DNA of 64,000 bases from an uncultured Acetatifactor sp. (lineage in GTDB: Bacteria; Bacillota; Clostridia; Lachnospirales; Lachnospiraceae): NCBI GenBank assembly GCA_944383825.1, contig CALWRA010000006.1:1-64000 (forward strand). The letters run 5' to 3'. Within the stretch, counting starts at the first letter, position 1. Every line of letters begins with the position of its first letter. This document shows, one piece after another, positions 55,741-64,000 of this stretch. Below the pieces are notes generated by a model, which was not told the DNA's origin, ran no database searches, and saw only the letters and a program-made list of their open reading frames with translations. A program made the translations under genes and the position numbers.

Positions 55741-56595
55741 ATGTTTGGATATATCATAGTCAACAAAGCTGAGATGAAATTTAAGGAATTTGATATATAC
55801 CACTCTTATTACTGCGGACTGTGCCGGAAGCTGAAGGAAAAATACGGGCTTCCAGGGCAGATGTCCCTAAGCTATGACATGACCTTTCTTCTCATGCTAT
55901 TTACAGGTCTTTATGAGCCCAAAACACGGACGGGAAGCTGCAAATGTATAGCGCATCCCTTTGAAAGACATGAAATCAGGACGAATATTTTTACGGAATA
56001 CGCGGCTGACATGAATGTACTGCTCACCCGATATAAATGTCAGGATGACTGGGAGGACGAAAAAAAGTTTTGGAAGCTTGTCTACGGCAAAATGATTGAG
56101 GGCAAAAGCAAGAGGCTTAGGGAAATGTACGCTTCAAAGGTTCGAAACATCAGCCTTTTGATGCACGACTTTTCTGAGGCGGAAAAAGGCGGCGGCGCGG
56201 ATATAGACACAATGGCCGGCCTGTTTGGCAAAATTATGGCTCAGATTGCAGTCTGCAGGGAGGATGAGTGGAGTGAGAGCTTAAGCCGCTTTGGGTTTTT
56301 CCTGGGAAAATTCATATATCTTCTGGATGCCTATGAGGACGTTGAGGAGGATATTAGGAAAGGCAATTTTAACCCTCTGAAAAAGAAATACAATGAGCCT
56401 GACTTTGAGGAGGAGTGCAGAATGATTCTGACCATGATGATGTCAGAATGCTGCAGGGAATTTGAAAGACTGCCTATTTTGGAAAATGTGGAGATTCTGC
56501 GGAACATTCTGTATTCCGGAGTATGGTGCAGATATGAGTCGGTAAGGGAAAAAAGAAAAGCGGCCATGGAGAAAAAAGATGAACGATCCGTATAA
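55741..56595 (+). CDS. DUF5685-family protein
   Basis: A 284-residue protein that fits DUF5685: the start [20 protein letters not shown] and [14 protein letters not shown] are characteristic. It is all-helical, with [20 protein letters not shown] near 200-219, which resembles the acidic metal-binding helix of prenyl-synthase-like folds. This likeness is only visual. Function unknown. GGGAGG lies 8 nt before the ATG. It overlaps the J-domain gene by 17 nt. Confidence 0.75.
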   Translation: MFGYIIVNKAEMKFKEFDIYHSYYCGLCRKLKEKYGLPGQMSLSYDMTFLLMLFTGLYEPKTRTGSCKCIAHPFERHEIRTNIFTEYAADMNVLLTRYKCQDDWEDEKKFWKLVYGKMIEGKSKRLREMYASKVRNISLLMHDFSEAEKGGGADIDTMAGLFGKIMAQIAVCREDEWSESLSRFGFFLGKFIYLLDAYEDVEEDIRKGNFNPLKKKYNEPDFEEECRMILTMMMSECCREFERLPILENVEILRNILYSGVWCRYESVREKRKAAMEKKDERSV

Positions 56596-57301
56596 GATTC
56601 TGGGAGTGAGCAGAGACGCTTCCGAGGAAGAGATCAAAAAAGCATATAAGGCTTTGAGCCGAAAATATCATCCAGATGCAAACATTAATAATCCAAACAA
56701 GGATCAGGCGGAGGAAAAATTCAAAGAAATACAGGCCGCTTACCAGCAGATTATGAAAGAACGCACGGAAGGCTACAGCTATGGAGGAGGCTACGGCGGT
56801 TCAGGCAACTATGGAGGGGGCTACAGAGGGGCGGACGGCGGCTATGGTCCCTTCGGCGGCTTTGGAGGTTTTGGCGACTTTGGACAGGGGCAGAGCGCCG
56901 GATATGAGGAAGAGCCGCACCTTCGGGCAGCGGGCAGCTATGTGCGCAATGGCTATTACAGAGAGGCGAGAAATGCTTTGGACAGCATGGGACAGCACGA
57001 GAGAGGAGCCAGATGGTATTACTACAGCGCTCTGGCGCATGCAGGGCTGGGCAATAATGTGGCGGCCATGGATCATGCGAAGAAAGCCGCAGCTCTGGAG
57101 CCCGGCAATGCGGATTATCAAAATCTGGTTTACCGTTTTGAAAACGGGGGAACGTGGTACTCCCAAAGACAGGCTGCCTACGGCTATCCCACTTCAGGCG
57201 GAGGAAATATCTGTGTAAAACTCTGTATTGCAAACCTGATCTGTAATCTCTGCTGCAGCGGTGGGGGGATGTGCTGCGGAGGAAGAGGCTTTTACTATTA
57301 G
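56579..57301 (+). CDS. J-domain protein with glycine-rich linker and cysteine-rich tail
   Basis: A 240-residue protein. The N-terminal J domain (about 2-62) has the HPD motif (KYHPDA), so it should stimulate a DnaK-type ATPase. A G/Y/F-rich linker (about 65-105) follows, then TPR-like helices (about 115-185) and a C-terminal segment rich in cysteine ([13 protein letters not shown]). It lacks the zinc domain of true DnaJ. The overlap with the DUF5685 gene suggests coupled translation. Confidence 0.85.
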   Translation: MNDPYKILGVSRDASEEEIKKAYKALSRKYHPDANINNPNKDQAEEKFKEIQAAYQQIMKERTEGYSYGGGYGGSGNYGGGYRGADGGYGPFGGFGGFGDFGQGQSAGYEEEPHLRAAGSYVRNGYYREARNALDSMGQHERGARWYYYSALAHAGLGNNVAAMDHAKKAAALEPGNADYQNLVYRFENGGTWYSQRQAAYGYPTSGGGNICVKLCIANLICNLCCSGGGMCCGGRGFYY

Positions 57302-57364
57302 TCCCCGACCGGAAAAGCGATCCGTCTTGTTTGCTGAAAAATCTTGTAGTTTGAAAGAAAAATC

Positions 57365-57445
57365 TTGCATTTTTTCTGAGATGCAACTATAATACAAATA
57401 CAAGATATAGGTGTGGATTAAGTTTTGGAACACAAAATATTGTGC
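57365..57445 (+). promoter_or_regulatory. nrdD promoter with two NrdR-like boxes
   Basis: TTGCAT (57365-57370), 17 bp, TATAAT (57388-57393). Two NrdR-like boxes follow: TACAAGATATAGGTGT (57399-57414) and ACACAAAATATTGTGC (57430-57445). Their centres are 31 bp apart, about three helical turns, as usual for NrdR pairs. NrdR represses ribonucleotide reductase genes when dATP is high. Confidence 0.75.
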
Positions 57446-57588
57446 TGAATTTGCCTGATGCTGGCAGAGCGCATTGGTGTGGCCGTACGGGAAGCCTTTA
57501 TCCCGGTACGGCCATAATCGCGTTTCAGGCGCAGGTTCATGAGAACTGCATGTCTGAAGGCTGAGAAAACAGGCAGGGAGGTATAAGC
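57446..57588 (+). other. Structured leader of nrdD
   Basis: TGGCCGTAC-GGG (57480-57491) pairs with CCC-GTACGGCCA (57502-57514) in a strong hairpin, and GCAGGTTC/GAACTGC within TTCAG...CTGAA (about 57525-57560) forms a second. Neither has a T run. I do not recognise a known riboswitch. Confidence 0.4.
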
Positions 57589-59715
57589 ATGAGAATACAA
57601 AAAAGGGATGGGCGTATTGTGCCCTATGAGGAAGAAAAAATTGTAGAGGCCATCCGGAAGGCGAATAATGAGGTGGAAGAGGAATATCGCGCCGATGAAG
57701 GACTGATCGGGGAGATTCTTGAGGATGTGAAGCGGGAGGGAAGAGAGCTTCAGACCGTGGAGCATGTTCAGGATATTATCGAAGAAGGCTTGGTGGGACA
57801 CAACAAATATGCTCTTGCCAAGAAATATATTGTGTACCGGTATCAGAGAAGTTTGCTGCGCAAATCAAACACCACGGATGAATCGATTCTCAAGCTGATC
57901 CGGAACGAGAATAAGGAGCTTGCAGAGGAAAATTCCAATAAAAATACCAGACTGGCCTCAACCCAGAGAGATTATATTGCAGGAGAGGTGTCAAGGGATG
58001 TGACAAGGCGTCTGCTTCTGCCGGAACACATTGCTCTGGCCCACGATAATGGAGTGATTCATTTTCATGATGCGGATTATTTTATCCAGCCCATATTTAA
58101 TTGCTGTCTTATTAATATTCAGGACATGTTGGATAACGGTACATCCATTAATGGGAAAATGATTGAGTCTCCCAAAAGCTTTCAGGTGGCATGTACCGTC
58201 ACAACTCAGATTATTGCCGCAGTCGCCAGCAACCAGTACGGAGGACAGTCCGTAAATGTAAAGCACTTAGGGAAGTATCTGCGCAAGAGCAGGATAAAAT
58301 TTGAAAAACAGCTGGATGAGGAATTTGGAGACAGCCTTAGCCGGGAGGAAAAGAAAAAAATCGTGGATATACGTCTTAAGGACGAGCTGAGATCCGGCGT
58401 ACAGACCATACAGTATCAGATCAATACTTTGATGACAACAAACGGCCAGTCTCCTTTTGTGACTCTGTTCCTCCACATGGATGAGGAGGATGAATATGTG
58501 GAAGAGACAGTGGCGATCATTAAAGAGATCCTGAATCAGCGCCTGAAGGGCACTAAAAACGAAAAGGGTGTGTTTGTAACGCCCGCTTTCCCAAAACTGG
58601 TTTATGTGTTGGATGAAAACAACTGCCTGAAGGGCGGCAGGTATGACGCTGTTACCCGCCTTGCGGCAAGATGTTCTGCAAAGCGGATGTATCCAGATTA
58701 CATTTCAGCCAAGAAAATGAGGGAAAATTATGAGGGAAATGTGTTTTCCTGTATGGGCTGCCGCTCTTTCCTTTCTCCCTGGAAGGATGAAAAGGGCAGC
58801 TACAAGTGGGAAGGGCGGTTTAATCAGGGCGTGGTGAGTCTGAACCTTCCTCAGATAGGAATTTTGGCAAAAGGGGAGGAAAAGGTTTTTTGGAAACTGC
58901 TTGATGAACGGCTGGAGCTGTGTTATGAAGCGCTGATGTGCAGGCACAAGGCTCTTGAGGGAACTGTATCTGACGTGAGTCCTATTCACTGGCAGTACGG
59001 GGCCATAGCAAGACTGAAAAAAGGTGAGAAGATAGATCAATACCTGCATGGAGGATATTCCACCATGTCCCTTGGATATATCGGACTTTATGAGACTACC
59101 TATCTTATGAAGGGATGTAGCCACACCAGTCATGAGGGAAAGGATTTCGCCCTTCGGGTTATGGACCGGATGAAGAATGCGGCAGCAAGTTGGAAGAAGG
59201 AGACGGGAATCGGCTTCAGTCTTTACGGGACTCCGGCAGAAAGCCTTTGTTACCGCTTTGCGAGGATTGACCGGGAGAAATTCGGGGATATAAAAAATGT
59301 GACGGATAAGGGATACTACACCAATTCCTATCATGTGGACGTGAGGGAAAATATAGATGCCTTCAGCAAGTTTGTCTTTGAGAGTGAGTTCCAGAATAAA
59401 TCCTTGGGAGGGGCTATCTCTTATGTGGAGATTCCTAACCTGAATAACAATCTGGAGGCTCTGGAGGAGCTGATCAAATTTATATATGATAATATTCAGT
59501 ACGGGGAGTTCAACACAAAATCCGATTACTGTCATGTGTGCGGCTTTGATGGTGAAATAGAGATCAACGATGATATGGAGTGGGAGTGTCCCCAGTGCCA
59601 TAATAAGGATCATTCCAAGATGAACGTCACGAGAAGAACCTGCGGCTATCTGGGAGAGAATTTCTGGAATGCGGGAAAAACAAAGGAAATAAGGGCCAGG
59701 GTGCTGCACTTATGA
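57589..59715 (+). CDS. nrdD: Anaerobic ribonucleoside-triphosphate reductase
   Basis: A 708-residue class III reductase. The ATP cone covers residues 1-95 (IQKRDGRIVPYEEEKIVEAI). The catalytic barrel follows. The zinc site CHVCGFDG...CPQCH is near 640-665, and the glycyl radical is G686 in RRTCGYLG. It makes dNTPs without oxygen, activated by NrdG, whose ATG overlaps the stop codon. Confidence 0.97.
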   Translation: MRIQKRDGRIVPYEEEKIVEAIRKANNEVEEEYRADEGLIGEILEDVKREGRELQTVEHVQDIIEEGLVGHNKYALAKKYIVYRYQRSLLRKSNTTDESILKLIRNENKELAEENSNKNTRLASTQRDYIAGEVSRDVTRRLLLPEHIALAHDNGVIHFHDADYFIQPIFNCCLINIQDMLDNGTSINGKMIESPKSFQVACTVTTQIIAAVASNQYGGQSVNVKHLGKYLRKSRIKFEKQLDEEFGDSLSREEKKKIVDIRLKDELRSGVQTIQYQINTLMTTNGQSPFVTLFLHMDEEDEYVEETVAIIKEILNQRLKGTKNEKGVFVTPAFPKLVYVLDENNCLKGGRYDAVTRLAARCSAKRMYPDYISAKKMRENYEGNVFSCMGCRSFLSPWKDEKGSYKWEGRFNQGVVSLNLPQIGILAKGEEKVFWKLLDERLELCYEALMCRHKALEGTVSDVSPIHWQYGAIARLKKGEKIDQYLHGGYSTMSLGYIGLYETTYLMKGCSHTSHEGKDFALRVMDRMKNAAASWKKETGIGFSLYGTPAESLCYRFARIDREKFGDIKNVTDKGYYTNSYHVDVRENIDAFSKFVFESEFQNKSLGGAISYVEIPNLNNNLEALEELIKFIYDNIQYGEFNTKSDYCHVCGFDGEIEINDDMEWECPQCHNKDHSKMNVTRRTCGYLGENFWNAGKTKEIRARVLHL

Positions 59716-60248
59716 ATTACGCTGCGATCAAAAAAACGGATGTGGCAAACGGTCCGGGGGTGCGGGTATCACTTTTTGTGAGCGGCTGCACTCACAGGTG
59801 TAAGGGCTGCTTTAACAGCGAGGCATGGGATTTTTGCTATGGTAATCCTTATAACTGCAATACGGAAAAGGAGATATTGGAGGCGCTGGAACCTTCTTAT
59901 ATCAGAGGTCTGAGCCTGCTTGGCGGAGAGCCGCTGGAGCCCCAAAACAAGGGTCAGGTGCTTTCCCTGGTGAAAAAGGTGCGCCGAACCTATCCTCTAA
60001 AGGATATTTGGTGTTACACGGGATATGACTTTGAAAAGGATCTGCTCACTTGGGTACAGAAGGGAGACCGGCAAATGCTGGAGCTTCTGAAGCAGCTGGA
60101 TGTCATTGCGGACGGAGAGTTTGTGGAAGAGCTGAAGAACCTGCGGCTAGCATTCAGAGGCTCTGAGAATCAGAGACTTATCGATGTAAAGCAGTCTTTT
60201 CTGCAAAAGAGAGTTATTTTGGTAAATCCTGAAATATTTCAGCTTTGA
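59712..60248 (+). CDS. nrdG: Anaerobic ribonucleotide reductase activating protein
   Basis: A 178-residue radical-SAM enzyme with the CxxxCxxC cluster motif at C26, C30 and C33 (SGCTHRCKGCF) and the LGGEPL segment. It generates the glycyl radical on NrdD. It overlaps nrdD by 4 nt (ATGA). Confidence 0.97.
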   Translation: MNYAAIKKTDVANGPGVRVSLFVSGCTHRCKGCFNSEAWDFCYGNPYNCNTEKEILEALEPSYIRGLSLLGGEPLEPQNKGQVLSLVKKVRRTYPLKDIWCYTGYDFEKDLLTWVQKGDRQMLELLKQLDVIADGEFVEELKNLRLAFRGSENQRLIDVKQSFLQKRVILVNPEIFQL

Positions 60249-60605
60249 CAGAAAACTTCGGATTTGAATTAGACATTTTGGTTCATTGGAAAGCACGGAC
60301 GCCAGGACTGATTTTCATAACAGGCACGTAAAAGGTTAGCGTCTTTCTTCCTGCGGAAAGCCATTTTTCTGCTGTAAAAAATGTGATGAGATTCCTCCTG
60401 TTTTATGATTAAGGGGTATTTTGGCAAAATAGTGCTTTCTATTTTGCCAATCTTGTATTATAATGCTTTCAGAAAAGTAATTGATTCATTAAAAGTCAAG
60501 GAACACGTCCATGACCTGTCTGACAAGGAAACCCCTGAGATGCAAAATATATTGTGATAATGAAATTGCAAAAGACTGCTTTGAATTAGGAGGATTTGGG
60601 AGTAA
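60249..60605 (+). promoter_or_regulatory. Intergenic region before rho with a perfect inverted repeat
   Basis: No gene is visible. TTGGCAAAATAG (60421-60432) and CTATTTTGCCAA (60439-60450) form a perfect 12-bp inverted repeat. A TATAAT follows at 60459-60464; its -35 position falls in the repeat, so the repeat may be an operator or a leader hairpin. Rho is often autoregulated through its leader. A weak GACGC/GCGTC pairing (60309-60345) may end nrdDG. Confidence 0.45.
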
Positions 60606-62243
60606 ATGAAAGAAAAATATGAATCATTGGCGCTGGTACAGCTCAAAGAGTTAGCCAAGGTGCGGGGATTGAAAGGCACTTCTTCCATGAAAAAGGCGGA
60701 GCTGGTGGAGGCAATGCTTGCGGAGGACGAAAGGCTGAAGAGTGAGAGCGCGCCGGAAGCAGGGGACGGGCAGAAAAATGAGCTCGAAGCCGTAACCGTA
60801 AAGGAAGGCGAACAGAGGATAGCGTCGGCCGCGGGCACAGAATTTACAAGGAGAAAGGAACGTCAGTCCAAAAGTGAGTCTGCACATAAGGGCGAAGCAG
60901 GAATAAGGAGCGAGACGCTTCACAGAGGAGAAACAGCGGGTAAGGGCGATCAGGTATATAAATCGGGAGCCAGAGTGGAAAACGGCGCCAGATATGAAAA
61001 CGGTGTGAGGGCGGAGGCGGCCCAGCGTAGTGAAAATCCGGCCAGACAGGAGAACAGGGAAAGAGTTCCGCGGACAGGGGAGTCCTATGAGGAGGGCCAA
61101 TATCCAAAAGAGTTGGACAGCGGAGAAGAGGCCAGCGGCATTTTGGAGGTTATGCCAGATGGATACGGCTTTATCCGCTGTGAGAATTATCTTCCGGGAG
61201 AGAACGACGTGTATGTGGCTCCCAGCCAGATCCGCCGTTTTGGGCTAAAAACAGGGGATATTCTACGGGGCAATAAGCGAGTGAAGACACAGCAGGAGAA
61301 ATTTAGCGCACTTTTGTTCGTGCGCTCAATTAACGGCTATACCCCTGAGGAATCCGCAAAGCGCATGGCCTTTGAGGATATGACTCCTGTTTTCCCCAAC
61401 AGACGGATTAGATTGGAAACGCCCGGCTGCAGCATTGCCATGAGAGTTATGGACCTGGTGAGCCCGGTGGGAAGGGGGCAGAGAGGCATGATAGTTTCTC
61501 CGCCGAAGGCGGGAAAGACTACGCTTCTTAAAGAGGTGGCAAAATCCATCCTGCGCACCAGTCCTCATATGCACATGCTGATTCTTCTGATTGATGAGCG
61601 TCCGGAGGAAGTGACTGACATTAAAGAGGCCATTGAAGGAGATTATGTGGAGGTTATTCATTCCACTTTTGACGAGCTACCGGAGCATCATAAAAGAGTG
61701 TCTGAGATGGTGATTGAACGGGCGAAGCGCCTTGTTGAGCACAGAAAGGATGTGGTGATTCTTTTAGACAGTATTACACGTCTTACAAGAGCTTACAACC
61801 AGGTGGTTCCTCCCAGCGGGAGGACGCTTTCAGGCGGACTTGATCCCTCGGCTTTGCATATGCCCAAGCGGTTTTTTGGCGCTGCCAGAAATATGCGGGA
61901 GGGAGGCAGCCTTACGATTCTGGCTACTGCTCTGGTAGATACGGGAAGTAAAATGGACGATGTGGTTTATGAGGAGTTTAAGGGAACGGGCAACATGGAA
62001 ATGGTACTGGACCGCAGACTTTCCGAGAGGCGTATTTTCCCTGCTATTGATCTTGCTAAATCAGGCACAAGAAGGGAAGATCTTCTGCTTTCCCAGGAAG
62101 AGATGGAAGCCATCAACATTATGCGCAGAGCCCTGAATGGGCTGAAGCCAGACGAGGCCACGGATCGCATATTGGATATGTTTGCGCGCACCAGGAACAA
62201 TATGGAATTTGTGGGGATGGTAAAAAAGAATAAATTTATTTGA
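60606..62243 (+). CDS. rho: Transcription terminator Rho with long low-complexity insert
   Basis: A 545-residue Rho. A short N-terminal helical domain ([29 protein letters not shown]) is followed by a charged low-complexity stretch (about 50-175, with ENGARYENG-type repeats). The RNA-binding cold-shock domain begins near 178 ([14 protein letters not shown]). Walker A is PPKAGKTT near 299-306; the Q and R loops follow. Comparable inserts in Rho of other anaerobes are disordered or phase-separating. Confidence 0.96.
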   Translation: MKEKYESLALVQLKELAKVRGLKGTSSMKKAELVEAMLAEDERLKSESAPEAGDGQKNELEAVTVKEGEQRIASAAGTEFTRRKERQSKSESAHKGEAGIRSETLHRGETAGKGDQVYKSGARVENGARYENGVRAEAAQRSENPARQENRERVPRTGESYEEGQYPKELDSGEEASGILEVMPDGYGFIRCENYLPGENDVYVAPSQIRRFGLKTGDILRGNKRVKTQQEKFSALLFVRSINGYTPEESAKRMAFEDMTPVFPNRRIRLETPGCSIAMRVMDLVSPVGRGQRGMIVSPPKAGKTTLLKEVAKSILRTSPHMHMLILLIDERPEEVTDIKEAIEGDYVEVIHSTFDELPEHHKRVSEMVIERAKRLVEHRKDVVILLDSITRLTRAYNQVVPPSGRTLSGGLDPSALHMPKRFFGAARNMREGGSLTILATALVDTGSKMDDVVYEEFKGTGNMEMVLDRRLSERRIFPAIDLAKSGTRREDLLLSQEEMEAINIMRRALNGLKPDEATDRILDMFARTRNNMEFVGMVKKNKFI

Positions 62244-62251
62244 TTTAAGTA

Positions 62252-62280
62252 TTGCAAGGGCTGTGACCTTGTGTTACAAT
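62252..62280 (+). promoter_or_regulatory. Promoter of rpmE
   Basis: TTGCAA (62252-62257), 17 bp, TACAAT (62275-62280), about 85 nt before the rpmE start. Confidence 0.75.
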
Positions 62281-62365
62281 AATACCGCTGTTTGTGGTTC
62301 CATAGGCAGTGAGGATGAGAATGCAGAATTATGAATGCGAATTTATTTATAGAGAGGTGAGACAA

Positions 62366-62566
62366 ATGAAAGAAGGAATTCATCCCGCATATTACCAGGC
62401 AACTGTTACCTGCAACTGTGGAAATACCTTTGTAACTGGTTCCACAAAGCCTGAAATCCACGTGGAGGTTTGCTCAAAATGCCATCCGTTCTATACCGGA
62501 CAGCAGAAGACTGTAAGGGCAGACGGACGTATTGATAAGTTCAACAGGAAATACGGTGTCAAATAA
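62366..62566 (+). CDS. rpmE: 50S ribosomal protein L31 (zinc type)
   Basis: A 66-residue L31 with the zinc-type cysteines (CNCGN and [13 protein letters not shown]). AGAGAGGTGAG precedes the ATG at 62366; the longer frame upstream is rejected. Its zinc form suggests a possible paralogue elsewhere for zinc starvation. Confidence 0.97.
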   Translation: MKEGIHPAYYQATVTCNCGNTFVTGSTKPEIHVEVCSKCHPFYTGQQKTVRADGRIDKFNRKYGVK

Positions 62567-62574
62567 GGATGCAG

Positions 62575-62606
62575 AAAAGGTTGAGGTATTTCTATCTCAA
62601 CCTTTT
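62575..62606 (+). terminator. Intrinsic terminator after rpmE
   Basis: AAAAGGTTGAG (62575-62585) pairs perfectly with CTCAACCTTTT (62596-62606). Confidence 0.8.
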
Positions 62607-62686
62607 GTTAACATACGGGCGGTTCGCAGAGCGTGCCGCTCGTTGTTCATAATAACGCAACGACAGCGTGTAAGGATGCAGAAGTT

Positions 62687-63682
62687 ATGGCAAGAAAAAA
62701 ATGCAATCGCTATTCCGGTATTGGCGGACAGGCCGTGCTGGAAGGCATTATGATGAAAAACAAGGATCACTATGCGGTAGCCGTCAGAAAGCCCAATGGA
62801 GAAATTGAGGTGGAACTGGAGCATTTTCAGGGGACGCTGCATGGAAATAAGCTAAAGGACATTCCCTTTGTCAGAGGAATTTTTAATTTTATTGATTCAC
62901 TGATTCTGGGAACGAAGGCATTAAATTATTCCGTCTCCTTTTATGAGGATGAGGATGAACAGGAGACAAAACTTGATAAGGCGCTAAATAAAATGTCGGG
63001 AGGAAACGGGGAAAAGATTCTGACCACTTTGGTGACCGTGATTTCCATTGTGCTTGCGGTAGGCGTTTTTATTCTGCTGCCTTATTTTATCTCTTCTTTT
63101 TTTGACGGCTTTATCCGCAATCGGTCGCTGATGACTATTATTGAAGGTGTAATCCGCATCGTAATCTTTGTGCTGTATGTATGGGGTATCAGCGCCATGC
63201 GGGACATCAAGAGACTGTATGGCTACCATGGAGCGGAGCACAAATGTATTAATTGTATTGAAAGAGGAAGACCGCTCACGGTTCCAAACGTCATGAAAAG
63301 CTCCAGGCTTCACAAAAGATGCGGTACCAGTTTTCTGTTCTTTGTGTTTTTTGTGAGTATTATTTTGTTTTTCTTTATACAGGTGGACAATACCTTGGAA
63401 AAGGTTGTGCTTCGGGTGCTTCTTCTTCCGGTGGTTGCAGGAATTTCCTATGAAATTATTCGGCTTGCGGGACGCAGCGATAATTTGCTTGTCAGAATTC
63501 TTTCCGCGCCGGGCATGTGGATACAGCGAATGACAACGAAGGAGCCTGATGAGAGCATGGCGGAAGTAGCCATAGCGGCTGTGGAGGCTGTGTTTGACTG
63601 GAAGCAATATCTTTATGAAAACTTTGGCTATGAAGTGGAGGAGACTCCTGCGGAGAGAGCGGATCGGCTTGGAGATGACTGA
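62687..63682 (+). CDS. DUF1385 membrane protein
   Basis: A 331-residue protein of the DUF1385 family: GIGGQAVLEGIMMKN near the start and YGYHGAEHKCINCIERG with a histidine/cysteine cluster near 200-214 are typical. About four membrane segments occur. It sits between rpmE and prmC, the usual place in Clostridia. Function is unknown. The start at 62687 has AAGGA upstream; the frame's first ATG is 18 codons earlier. Confidence 0.88.
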   Translation: MARKKCNRYSGIGGQAVLEGIMMKNKDHYAVAVRKPNGEIEVELEHFQGTLHGNKLKDIPFVRGIFNFIDSLILGTKALNYSVSFYEDEDEQETKLDKALNKMSGGNGEKILTTLVTVISIVLAVGVFILLPYFISSFFDGFIRNRSLMTIIEGVIRIVIFVLYVWGISAMRDIKRLYGYHGAEHKCINCIERGRPLTVPNVMKSSRLHKRCGTSFLFFVFFVSIILFFFIQVDNTLEKVVLRVLLLPVVAGISYEIIRLAGRSDNLLVRILSAPGMWIQRMTTKEPDESMAEVAIAAVEAVFDWKQYLYENFGYEVEETPAERADRLGDD

Positions 63683-63700
63683 CAGGATAAAGAGCGGCTT

Positions 63701-64000
63701 ATGACATATGAGGAATGCTTTCATAGAGGAAGGACTGCGCTGGAAAGGGCAGGAATAGATGAGGCAGCTCTGGATGCCAGGTTGTTGCTGGAGCATGTGT
63801 GCCAAACGAACAGAAATGATCTGCTGGTGCATGGAAACAGAGAACTTTCAGAGGAACAGATCAAAGAGTATGAAAACCTCATTGCGGGACGCAGAGAAAG
63901 AAGGCCCCTGCAGCATCTTACCGGTGAACAGGAGTTCATGGGGATTAAGTTTCAAGTAAACGAGCATGTACTGATTCCGCGCCAGGATACGGAAATCCTG
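63701..64000 (+). CDS. prmC: Release-factor glutamine methyltransferase PrmC (partial)
   Basis: The first 100 codons of PrmC, running off the right edge. The N-terminal helical domain (ARLLLEHVCQTNRNDLLVH) and RPLQHLTGEQEFMGIKFQV...LIPRQDTEIL are family hallmarks; the usual IPRPDTE reads IPRQDTE here. It methylates the GGQ motif of release factors. prfA usually follows, outside the window. Confidence 0.95.
   Translation, partial: MTYEECFHRGRTALERAGIDEAALDARLLLEHVCQTNRNDLLVHGNRELSEEQIKEYENLIAGRRERRPLQHLTGEQEFMGIKFQVNEHVLIPRQDTEIL

Overview
The window looks like a chromosomal segment of a gut Clostridia bacterium, most likely a member of the Lachnospiraceae. Supporting signs are strong GGAGG-type ribosome sites, sigma-A type promoters (TTGACA / 17 bp / TATAAT), a perfect CIRCE element before groES-groEL, YlxR and YlxQ inside a rimP-nusA-infB operon, an anaerobic class III ribonucleotide reductase, and an integrated element with three tandem large serine recombinases. 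No rRNA, tRNA or CRISPR array was seen.

Layout. Bases 1 to about 8040 are the right-hand end of an integrative mobile element (probably an ICE; its left end lies outside the window). It holds a non-coding stretch full of hairpins, a DinG/XPD-type helicase, a small DUF6870-like protein and three translationally coupled large serine recombinases. Just beyond lies what may be the 3' remnant of an interrupted host gene. Bases 8.4-16.6 kb form a sugar-uptake locus: LacI regulator, binding lipoprotein, two MalF/MalG-type permeases, a GH53 galactanase without a signal peptide, a large unrecognised protein and a small zinc-ribbon protein. It resembles the Bacillus subtilis gan locus and suggests import of beta-1,4-galacto-oligosaccharides followed by cytoplasmic cleavage. 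Matching CAANCGNTTG operators sit just downstream of the lacI-type and binding-protein promoters. Bases 16.7-29.8 kb hold small hypothetical genes, a class A PBP, a YigZ-family protein, MgtE, a MATE exporter, a heterodimeric ABC exporter with a divergent AraC regulator, and a DUF1905/C39-like fusion.

Bases 30.0-36.4 kb hold groES-groEL, a Crp/Fnr regulator divergent from a hybrid-cluster-protein gene that carries one in-frame amber codon, a DUF3006-like protein, and a LytTR regulator with a LiaF-like membrane protein. Bases 36.4-45.3 kb form the conserved translation and transcription operon rimP-nusA-ylxR-ylxQ-infB-rbfA-nrnA-truB-ribF. Then follow a secreted NlpC/P60 hydrolase with a WalR-type box in a structured leader, a DUF368 membrane protein, rpsO, pnp with a long leader hairpin, a nitroreductase, a second heterodimeric ABC exporter, a cytidylate-kinase-like protein, and a compact group of zinc-ribbon, DUF5685 and J-domain genes. 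The right end holds nrdD-nrdG behind a pair of NrdR-like boxes, rho, rpmE, a DUF1385 protein and the start of prmC.

The least explained parts are the structured region and recombinase module of the mobile element, the intracellular galactan locus with its unknown 612-residue protein, the interrupted hcp gene, the zinc-ribbon/DUF5685/J-domain cluster, the DUF1905/C39-like fusion, and several structured leaders. Starts were moved from the longest open frames where a ribosome site supported an internal start. All family assignments rest on reading motifs in the translated sequence; no database search was run.
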